A DNA stretch of 7,457 nt. It comes from Lachnospiraceae bacterium. GTDB taxonomy: Bacteria; Bacillota; Clostridia; Lachnospirales; Lachnospiraceae. Positions 1 through 7,004 of the stretch are shown in pieces. Each line of letters starts with the position of its first letter. Within the stretch, counting starts at the first letter, position 1. The notes under the pieces were generated by a model. It did not search any database and was not told the DNA's origin. It was given only the letters and a program-made list of their open reading frames with translations. The translations under genes were made by a program, and so were the position numbers. The stretch lies in the NCBI GenBank assembly GCA_900769175.1, contig CAAGFP010000255.1, forward strand, positions 1 through 7,457, in the 5' to 3' direction.

Positions 1-20
1 ACACGACGCTCTTCCGATCT
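1..20 (+). other. Illumina TruSeq adapter remnant (not genomic)
   Basis: The first 20 bases, ACACGACGCTCTTCCGATCT, are identical to the 3' end of the standard Illumina TruSeq read-1 (universal) adapter, recalled from memory. This is untrimmed library sequence at a contig end. Bases 21-26 (TTCCCT) also continue in a way that resembles the start of the same adapter (…TCTTTCCCT…), so the true genomic boundary could lie a few bases further right. The adapter happens to stay open in the reading frame of the neighbouring minus-strand gene and would add a false C-terminus of six residues (RSEERR). Confidence 0.96.
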
Positions 21-3000
21 TTCCCTCGTCCATATTCGGGTTTGTTTTCCTTCTCCGCCCTTTGCCTGTGAAACAACAGAAGCTCCCGGTTGGGAATTGG
101 GACGAGCAGTGTTATGCAAAGCGCTTCCCTTCCCCGGTTGTCCGGACAGATTGGGCTTCGGTGTGCCGGAAGGCTTAGTTCCTGCCGTACCTGCCGATTT
201 CACCGGATTCGGTAAAGGAGAAACCGGTCTTGACGAGTTCGGCGAAGAGGAAACCGGCTTTGACAGGTTCGGTGATGAGGAAACCGGCTTTGTCGGATTC
301 GAAGACTGATAGGTTCTGGTTTCATTCATCCGGGCATAGAGATTCGTAACAACCGGAGCCTCGTCCTTCACTTTTTCCTTCTTCGTTTTCTTTTCCGAGC
401 TCTTTTTGCTCTTCTTCGTTTCTTTCACATCTTCAGCTAACGGGCTGCCTTTGACTTCTTTCCCTTTGGCATCCAAATCGGTAAGAATCTGAGCAGATTT
501 CTCTGCCCTTCGTTTATTTCTTTGCAATTCCTTAATGCGTGCTTCTTCCTGTTTCTTTACACGGTTTTCATCTATCTTTCTGCGAACGGCGACAACCGGT
601 GCAAGAGACATGAAATCAATATGAAATCTTCTGATTGCAATATCCAGAAGGAAGAAGAATGCTGCAAAAATCAAAAGACCGGTAGCCAGATTGAATTTGT
701 TTTTCACAAATACCGGCTCTGTCGCAAATACTTCATCGGCCGAATCAATAAAACTTCCTCCGACCGTCGCCACATATTCTTCCAGCAAGGTATTATCCGG
801 ATAAAACCGGTATTCCAATGAATATTGCATGATGGCAGCCGTATTCATACTGCTTACTACATCATTTCCCTGTTTTTGCACAACATTAATCGAATAAACC
901 CCGGTCGAATTGGTTTCAATTTGTGCTTCATAGGAGCCGGGCTTTTTCGGGTCAAGTTCAATCTCTGTCACTTTCCCGGTATCATCGAATATCGTAGCCG
1001 TTACGGTTGTATTGCCGTCATAGTCCTCGGTCGAATATTGCACAGTGGCTTTTCCGCCGTTTTGTTTTACGGAAACTTCGGCTCCTTCCATTGCCATATC
1101 TTCGGTAACATATTTAATAATATTGTGCCACATCGCCTGGAAATTCTCCCAGTTTGAATAATTCGATGACCATTCACCGGTTACATCCGAACTCCAGGCA
1201 ACCGTTTTCCCGAGTCCGTACTGCCAGTAATAAAGCAGCGGATCCCCGTTATGTGTATCCAAAACCGCAATGGAGCGGTCCTTGGCAGTCGTTGCAATAT
1301 AGCCATATAATGACGGGAAGCCTTCATTTGCAAAATCCCGGATCAATACATCGTTTGATTTGATAACCGGAATAAATTCTTCGTTTATCAGATACTCATT
1401 GGTTGACAAGAATACTTCCTGTGCAAAAATACGCGGAATGTCTGTATTAATATCGGTATGGAAATAACGTCCTCCGCATTTTTCTGCCAGATCCTTCAAT
1501 AATAAATCATTACAATTCGTTCCGATGGATACACAGGTAAGCGTAATTCCGGCATCGTTGATTTTCTCTTCCAGTTCCTTATAATCATCGAAATAATCCT
1601 GACCGTCCGTAAGCAGAATGATATGTTTAATCATTGCGGGATTTGCACTTAAATCCGTAGCGGCGGCAAGCAGGGGAGGGTAGATACTGGTTCCGCCTCC
1701 GATATTAATATCATAGATTGCATTTTCCATGCTTTCTTTATCGGAAGCCTGCTGCAGATCGACCACTCTTTTATAGCGATCATCGAATGATATTACTTCG
1801 AAATAATCGTCATCCCGAAGGTTATTCAACGCAGCTACCGCCGATTCCTTTGCAAGATCCAAATTTGTGATAATGCCGTTTCCGTCAGACATACTTCCGG
1901 ACTGGTCAATGATTACCGCCATTGCCATGGACGGGATTTCATTCTGTCCGTGTAAATCCATTTCTACCGGCAGTACGGTTTCAATCGGGGTATCCCGGTA
2001 ATTTCCGAGAGCAAACGAGTTCGTTCCTCCGGTTGCTATAAAACCGCCACCATAGTTTTTTACATAATTTTCGAGATTCTCCATAAATCCTTCACGGAGG
2101 TCATCTGCAAACACATCTACGAAAATAATTGCGGAGTATTCCGTGAATTCCGAAATGGTTGAAGGTACCGTTGAGGGTTGAACGCGATCATATTTTAATC
2201 CCATGCCATCCATCATTCTGCACAGATTCTCGCCCTGCATGGGTTTCCCTTCCACAACCAGAAGAGGAAGTTCCGTCTCAATACTGGTAAAAGCCGAGAA
2301 CTCATTATTTACGGAAACCGTATCTTTTTCTGCTTCTACCACTACACGGTAAGTTTTCAGTCCTTCATCCGTCTGGGTATCGCGAAATACAAACTGGTTC
2401 GTTCCTTTTTGCAGCATAACTTCCTGCTGGCCTTTTAAGGTTCTTCCGGAATATAAGCTTACGGTTGCAGGGCAGGCAACATTACTTTCTACTTCCACGC
2501 GGATATTGAAATTCTCACCCATTCCCACAGCTTCCGGAATCGACATATCACTTACATATACTTCATCGGAAATGTTCTCCTGAAGTTTTTTCACTTCAAA
2601 CACACAGCCGCTTGCAATGACCTGCTCGGCCGTTTCCCTTAAATCTCCTTCATTCTCATTTCCGTCTGTGATCAATACAATTCTTTTCGCACTGTCTTCC
2701 GGCATCTGACTCAATGCCATGTTTACGGCTTCTTCCAAATCCGTCGCCTGAGTCGTAACATCGGTCTGAAATCCCTGAAAGTTTATTTTCTTGGAAATGA
2801 ATTGTTCTACCCTGGTATCACCACCGAATGCGATAATCCCGACACTGTCTTTGGATTTCTTGTTTTTTATGGCTTCGTTGACAAAGTCAACGACCTCTTC
2901 CCTTTGTTCTCTGACACTGTCGGATACATCCACAAGAAAAATAGTAGCAACATTTTTCCCAACAATTCTTAAAGTACCCTGGGCAAGTGCAACAATTAAT

Positions 3001-3146
3001 GCCAAAGCAAGAATAAAGCGGGTTATAATCTGAAAAATTTTCAAACCGGTATTTCTGGTATAAATATATCTCATGGAAAAAATCAATAAACCGATTACCA
3101 CCGGAATGAATAATAAAAACCAGGGGTTTTCAAATCTGATACTCAT
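21..3146 (-). CDS. Large membrane protein with two VWA domains and a glutamine-amidotransferase-like fold (3' end missing)
   Basis: The reading frame is open from the ATG at 3146 to the left edge, giving 1042 genomic codons and no stop, so the protein is C-terminally partial. Visible order: two membrane helices (about residues 10-27 and 37-55); VWA domain 1 (about 68-188) with a complete MIDAS (D73-x-S75-x-S77, T135, D161 in LITDG); a beta-sandwich (about 190-290) ending in a VNNEF motif; the first half of a class I glutamine-amidotransferase-like fold (about 293-400, GGGFIATGG then a TPIETVLPV motif); VWA domain 2 (about 405-590) with DQSGS (D414, S416, S418), T486 and D514; an amidotransferase-like second half (about 605-690, YGLGKTVAWSSD); another beta-rich segment; a third membrane helix (about 819-838); then a charged, low-complexity tail of over 200 residues. 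No cysteine sits at the amidotransferase nucleophile site, so that fold is probably structural. By the positive-inside rule the VWA domains face outside and the tail is cytoplasmic. It lies 13 nt after the BatA-like gene. This is a recognisable family in MoxR operons; no enzymatic role is shown. Confidence 0.9.
213..302 (-). repeat. Three 30-bp in-frame tandem repeats coding a Pro/Ser-rich decapeptide
   Basis: Codons 949-978 of the large VWA protein form three imperfect ten-residue units, SNPTKPVSSS, PNLSKPVSSS and PNSSRPVSPL, followed by a decaying fourth (PNPVKSAG). The DNA repeats share the CCGGTTTC core and differ mostly by substitutions. The repeats lie in the predicted cytoplasmic tail, after a Lys/Glu-rich stretch (residues 909-928). 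Such a segment should be disordered. There are no spacers, and the repeats keep the coding frame. Confidence 0.85.
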
Positions 3147-3152
3147 GAACAT

Positions 3153-3159
3153 CCACCTC
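3153..3159 (-). promoter_or_regulatory. Ribosome binding site of the large VWA gene
   Basis: GAGGTGG lies 6 nt upstream of the ATG at 3146 and begins directly after the TAA (3162-3160) of the preceding gene. It fixes the start at 3146, with the N-terminus MSIRFENPW directly ahead of a membrane helix. Confidence 0.85.
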
Positions 3160-4998
3160 TTACTTCTTTAGGTATGCAACCCATTCCACACCAAGTAACA
3201 ATAAAGCAATTAAAATAACAATATTTCTTAAATTGATAATTCCCGCAACAGACGTTCTGACGCCTGTACCGGTATCTTCTGCTGCCGAAGAAGGAGTATT
3301 TTTGACATAACTTTCCGAAGAAGGGAAGTTAACCGAGAAATAACCTGTCACCGTTTCTCCCTCAACCAACTGGCTTACCTGATATATGCCAAGCTCATTT
3401 GTATCCGTATAGGTAATACGATAGTCGGAAAGTTCTTTTTCTTCTCCGTCCGGTTTGGTTACCACAGGCAGTGTTTCGTTTAGCTTTCCGTTTATGTTAA
3501 TTCCTTCTCCGGACGAAATGGAAAAGACATCCAAAAGTCCGGTTGAAACACTCTCATTTAAAATATTGAACATCAGCATCGGAAATTCCATCATAAGCGG
3601 AAGATTCGAATTATGAAGATCGAACCCGATTACAGTAATCCGTTGTCCGTCTTTCTGTCCGGAAAAAGCGACCGTTTTTTCCCATACCTTGTTTTCTTCG
3701 TCGGTAATCTTTACCTTAAAGAAAGGCTCCGCCCATAACGGTGTTTTCAACTCATGAACCGAGCTGACCGAAAAGCTCATTACATCAAGATATTCCGTTA
3801 CCGTGCTTTCACAGCTTTCCACTGTTTTCAGATATCCGTCTTCGCACAGCTCATTTCCGGCTTCATACAAAGAATCACAGGGACAGTTAAAGATAATAAT
3901 ATTTCCTTCCTTTGGCATCGTATACGGAATCATGTTATCGAATATGTATAGGTCGTATTTTCCGAAATCGTTAAAGGACTCAATATCGGATGATTTGGTA
4001 ACATTTAATCCGGGAATTAATTCCATTGCCTTTTCAAGATATACATTGGCTTCCGTCATTAACAGCACGTCGGTAACCTGCTTTTCATCCAATATATCAT
4101 AGGCAACATTATCCGTCATAAAATCATCCGTTCCGCTGACTTCCACCCAAATTTTCGTTCCGCCCGGTGTTATTTTATCATAATAAACGATTTCTGATTC
4201 TCCTGCCGGGATGGTAATCGTCTGTACGGAAATAATTCCTTCTTCTCCATAAAGAGAAACGTCCCGGGTAACCGGCTCACCTCCGTGGTTACTAACCTTG
4301 GCAAGTACAACCAGGGAATCGCTGTTTTCTCCGTGGCTTACATAATCAACCGAAAGATTCTCCACCTCGGAATAAACATCCACAACATATCCGTCAAGGC
4401 CGGTCAAATCAACCTGAGAGTCCGTAAAGCAGACCGTTTCCAGGCTCTCCCACTGACTCTTCATGGATTTCACCATTTCGATTCCGCTTGTAGCATCGCC
4501 AACCGAATACGTAATCGGAATTTCTTCGATTTTTTCCAAAACCTGGTCCGGATTATCGGAACTAGAAACACAAAGGACAGCGCTTGAAGCACTCGATATC
4601 AGACTGATTGTGGTTCCGGCTTTTAAATTCTTTACATATTCCGAAGCCTGTTTTTTTGCGTAATCCAGCCTTGTTTCGTTCTGATTATAGGCAATCCCCA
4701 TGCTTCCGCTGTTATCAATCACAATCACACAATGGGATGCGCCTGCACTTTTACTGAAAATCAAAGGGGACATAAGCGCAAGTATTAATATAATAAGCGT
4801 AATAATCTGAAGAATCATAAGCCAGTTCTTCTTTAACTTCTCCCAGGGAGTATTCGCTTCAATATTGTTATACATTTCCTTCCACAGCATAATGGAAGGG
4901 ACCGGATGTTTCACCGCCTTTTGCTTCATCAGATACATGATAATCACAATCGGAACCAAAAGAAGTAAAAACAATGGCCATAAATATAAGAATTTCAC
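3160..4998 (-). CDS. BatA-like membrane protein with a VWA domain
   Basis: This 612-residue protein starts with GTG at 4998, supported by an AAAGGAG site 9 nt upstream. Residues 1-82 match the BatA-type N-terminus: a membrane helix (about 3-23), a short basic cytoplasmic loop with the HPVPSIMLW segment, and a second helix (about 58-80). A VWA domain follows with a complete MIDAS: DNSGSM (D95, S97, S99), T170 and D193. After it come a beta-sandwich with a TDNVAY motif (about 215-305) and an amidotransferase-like alpha/beta segment (about 308-485) without an obvious catalytic site. Further beta-rich sequence leads to a C-terminal helix (about 592-610) ending in KK. Predicted topology puts the VWA domain outside the membrane and the short ends close to it. 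It lies 14 nt after the DUF58 gene and 13 nt before the large double-VWA gene, as expected for partners of the operon's MoxR ATPase. Four cysteines cluster at 372-396, which is unusual. Family confidence is high; the cellular role is unknown. Confidence 0.92.
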   Translation of the reverse strand: MKFLYLWPLFLLLLVPIVIIMYLMKQKAVKHPVPSIMLWKEMYNNIEANTPWEKLKKNWLMILQIITLIILILALMSPLIFSKSAGASHCVIVIDNSGSMGIAYNQNETRLDYAKKQASEYVKNLKAGTTISLISSASSAVLCVSSSDNPDQVLEKIEEIPITYSVGDATSGIEMVKSMKSQWESLETVCFTDSQVDLTGLDGYVVDVYSEVENLSVDYVSHGENSDSLVVLAKVSNHGGEPVTRDVSLYGEEGIISVQTITIPAGESEIVYYDKITPGGTKIWVEVSGTDDFMTDNVAYDILDEKQVTDVLLMTEANVYLEKAMELIPGLNVTKSSDIESFNDFGKYDLYIFDNMIPYTMPKEGNIIIFNCPCDSLYEAGNELCEDGYLKTVESCESTVTEYLDVMSFSVSSVHELKTPLWAEPFFKVKITDEENKVWEKTVAFSGQKDGQRITVIGFDLHNSNLPLMMEFPMLMFNILNESVSTGLLDVFSISSGEGININGKLNETLPVVTKPDGEEKELSDYRITYTDTNELGIYQVSQLVEGETVTGYFSVNFPSSESYVKNTPSSAAEDTGTGVRTSVAGIINLRNIVILIALLLLGVEWVAYLKK

Positions 4999-5007
4999 TG
5001 TATTCTT

Positions 5008-5014
5008 CTCCTTT
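5008..5014 (-). promoter_or_regulatory. Ribosome binding site deciding the GTG start of the BatA-like gene
   Basis: AAAGGAG overlaps the TAA stop (5015-5013) of the DUF58 gene and sits 9 nt before the GTG at 4998. The overlap makes translational coupling of the two genes likely. No ATG close to the site would give the BatA-type N-terminus. Confidence 0.85.
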
Positions 5015-5882
5015 AAGAGTTGGTTGCAATCTTTGAAAGAGATGCAAAAAATATGGATTCTATGCTGTCTTCGGAATAAACCGGAATGTAGATGACCGAA
5101 TACTTTTTACACAAAGCCTGTGTATTTTGCAGAAAAGCTTCAAACCTCTTTTTATAGCTTTTCATCATGGAAGCACTCATAGTCATTCGCATGAACGCAT
5201 CTGTTTCACAATCGGCAAGTTCCACCGTTCCTTCAAACTGAGGATCTAATTCCTCTCTGGATAAAACATGGCAGAGCACAACATCCTGATTTTTAAATTT
5301 CAAATATTTAATCACTTCTTCCAGATTGTCACAATATCCGTCGGTAATTAAAAAACTCATACCGCGCTTTCGAATATCCCTGTTTTTAATGCTGGACAGT
5401 AAATCTCCTTCTCCCTCAAACGTCACATTTTCAAGGTACTCGGTCACCTTTTTAAAGGACTGCATGCCGGTCATGCCGTTATATGCCAGAATCTTTCCTT
5501 CCTTGCAAATGTTTAAAAACAGGCGGTCAGAGTTTTCCAAAACAACATAGGACAAAGCTCCGGCAATTCTTTGTGCACAAACCGATTTATTTTTCTCTCC
5601 AAAATCCATGGATTTGCTTGCATCCAGAAAAATCTGAAACAGCCCTTCTTTTTCTTCCATAAAAAGCTTTACAAACAGTTTATCGAATCTTCCGTATGCG
5701 TTCCAGTCAATTCTTCTGATGTCATCCCCAAGGCGGTATTCCCGAAAGTCCGAAAACTCGACACTGTTTCCTTTTGCATTCGACTTTCTTGCACCGCTCA
5801 TTCCGGATGCCATACTGATGGCAATACTCATGCGCAAGGTATGTAATTTAGAATAAAAATCACTATTAAAAACTTTTTCCAT
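5013..5882 (-). CDS. DUF58 family protein (soluble, VWA-like)
   Basis: The ATG at 5882 gives 289 residues and has AAAGGA 6 nt upstream; an in-frame TTG six codons earlier has no comparable site. The family signature is clear at residues 42-79: EFSDFREYRLGDDIRRIDW, then a K/R-rich stretch ending in MEEKEG. A VWA-like half follows, with DASKSM (D87, S89, S91) and FLITDG (D181). The residue that would complete the MIDAS, normally a Thr in a GTxL context, appears to be Gly (EGDL, 158-161). No membrane helix is visible, so this is the short cytoplasmic form; longer family members carry two N-terminal helices. DUF58 genes typically follow a MoxR gene directly. Here the gap is 29 nt, and the protein probably works with that ATPase in the cytoplasm. 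Its biochemical activity is not established. Confidence 0.93.
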   Translation of the reverse strand: MEKVFNSDFYSKLHTLRMSIAISMASGMSGARKSNAKGNSVEFSDFREYRLGDDIRRIDWNAYGRFDKLFVKLFMEEKEGLFQIFLDASKSMDFGEKNKSVCAQRIAGALSYVVLENSDRLFLNICKEGKILAYNGMTGMQSFKKVTEYLENVTFEGEGDLLSSIKNRDIRKRGMSFLITDGYCDNLEEVIKYLKFKNQDVVLCHVLSREELDPQFEGTVELADCETDAFMRMTMSASMMKSYKKRFEAFLQNTQALCKKYSVIYIPVYSEDSIESIFFASLSKIATNS

Positions 5883-5888
5883 ACTTGT

Positions 5889-5894
5889 TCCTTT
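5889..5894 (-). promoter_or_regulatory. Ribosome binding site of the DUF58 gene
   Basis: AAAGGA lies 6 nt before the ATG at 5882, inside the 29-nt gap after the MoxR stop. It favours this ATG over the TTG at 5900, because the site falls inside the extra codons a TTG start would translate. Confidence 0.8.
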
Positions 5895-5911
5895 TACCAA
5901 TGGTAATCTCT

Positions 5912-6892
5912 TTAAACATTAACAGAAGAGATGATATTCTGAATGATTTCATCGGTACCGATTCCGTCTGCCATGGCTTCAAATCCCGGAATAATACGAT
6001 GACGAAGTGCAGGATAGGCTACAGTCTTAATATCATCAAAGGAAACATTAAATCGCCCTTCCAGCATTGCTTTCGCACGTGCCGTCTGGAATATCGCCTG
6101 TCCGGCTCTGGGGCTTGCCCCGCAGGAAACATATCTTTTCACGTATTCGGTGGCAGAATCCAATTCCGGATGTGTCGCCATGGCAATCTTTAATGCAAAT
6201 TCCGAAACTGCATCCGCCATGGGAATATCTCTGATTGCAGAACGGATTGCAATGATTTCTTCTCCGGAAATAACAGGATTCAGTTCTACTTTCCGGTTCG
6301 TAACCGTAATATTCATAATCTGTTTTAATTCATCCAGAGAAGGGAAATCCACTTTGATTTTAAATAAGAAACGGTCTAACTGTGCTTCCGGGAGCGGATA
6401 AGTTCCTTCATTTTCAATCGGGTTCTGTGTTGCCAAAACCATGAACGGCTCCATCAGCCGGTATGTCGTATTTCCGACCGTAACGGTATGCTCCTGCATG
6501 GCTTCCAAAAGAGCTGACTGCGTTTTCGGAGTTGCACGGTTAATTTCGTCCGCAAGCACTAAATTGGCAAAAATCGGACCGGGCTGGAACTGAAACTCAT
6601 TCTGATCTCCTTTTTTAATAATAAGATTCGTTCCGGTCACATCGGCAGGCATTAAATCCGGAGTAAACTGGATACGGGAAAAATCCATGGAACAAACGGC
6701 GGAAATCGCTTTCACAAGCTGTGTTTTCCCAAGCCCCGGAACACCTTCAAGTAAAACATTACCACCTGAAAGCATTGCCCATAAAACCTGGCGAATCACA
6801 CCCTTTTGGCCGATGATTGCTTTGCCGATTTCCGCTTCGGCAGCATTTACCTTTTCAACCATATTTTTTAATTCATTTTCATTTTGAATCAT
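5912..6892 (-). CDS. MoxR family AAA+ ATPase
   Basis: Starting at the ATG at 6892, the protein has 326 residues, the usual size for MoxR ATPases. All core AAA+ motifs are present: Walker A GVPGLGKT (50-57), Walker B LVLADE (111-116), sensor 1 ATQN (N157), an arginine-finger candidate in QLDRF (R174) and sensor 2 in SPRA (R262). The TPDLMPADVTGT and GPIFANLVLADEINRA stretches are typical of the MoxR (AAA_3) clade, and the C-terminal part is the matching lid domain. No membrane segment is present, so it should be a cytoplasmic oligomer. MoxR proteins use ATP hydrolysis to remodel or assist partner complexes, usually with VWA proteins encoded beside them; here the next three genes are the likely partners. 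The frame stays open upstream to a GTG at 6988 (32 more codons), but that start lacks a ribosome binding site and the extension is not family-like. Confidence 0.96.
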   Translation of the reverse strand: MIQNENELKNMVEKVNAAEAEIGKAIIGQKGVIRQVLWAMLSGGNVLLEGVPGLGKTQLVKAISAVCSMDFSRIQFTPDLMPADVTGTNLIIKKGDQNEFQFQPGPIFANLVLADEINRATPKTQSALLEAMQEHTVTVGNTTYRLMEPFMVLATQNPIENEGTYPLPEAQLDRFLFKIKVDFPSLDELKQIMNITVTNRKVELNPVISGEEIIAIRSAIRDIPMADAVSEFALKIAMATHPELDSATEYVKRYVSCGASPRAGQAIFQTARAKAMLEGRFNVSFDDIKTVAYPALRHRIIPGFEAMADGIGTDEIIQNIISSVNV

Positions 6893-7004
6893 TTCTTTCC
6901 ATCCTTTCAGCACTGTCAATGCGTTGATATTTGTCTCCTGCTTCAGAATGATGTCCCTTATGCTGACACCTAAATCCAATGGGTACACCGTTTTGAAATG
7001 GGAA
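6893..7004 (-). other. 112-nt gap between the repeat-protein gene and moxR
   Basis: This is the longest non-coding stretch in the window. I find no GC-rich hairpin with a T-run, so no factor-independent terminator, and no pair of promoter boxes. A perfect TTGACA (minus strand, 6919-6914) has no matching -10 box and would place initiation inside the moxR start region. The gap is open in the moxR frame. It could be a plain spacer or carry a weak promoter for the four-gene core. Confidence 0.5.
6902..6907 (-). promoter_or_regulatory. Ribosome binding site deciding the MoxR start
   Basis: AAAGGA lies 9 nt before the ATG at 6892. It supports a 326-residue protein rather than the longer open frame from the GTG at 6988, which has no purine-rich site in front of it. 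Confidence 0.75.

Noticed and set aside
97..309. Plus-strand repeat protein (ETGFDRFGDEETGF-like) opposite the decapeptide repeats
   Set aside because: The regular look comes from the 30-bp repeat read on the wrong strand. The minus-strand frame is the continuation of a 1042-codon gene.
522..1363. Three plus-strand open frames antisense to the large VWA gene
   Set aside because: The minus strand has one unbroken frame with recognisable domains throughout. The plus-strand frames are rich in Cys, His and Phe and have no domain signatures.
3147..3159. Terminator or promoter between the two membrane VWA genes
   Set aside because: The gap is only 13 nt and is fully occupied by a ribosome binding site and its spacer.
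6914..6919. Perfect TTGACA (-35-like) box on the minus strand just upstream of moxR
   Set aside because: At 17-18 nt downstream the sequence is AGAAAT or GAAATG, not a -10 box, and initiation would fall in or after the moxR start codon.
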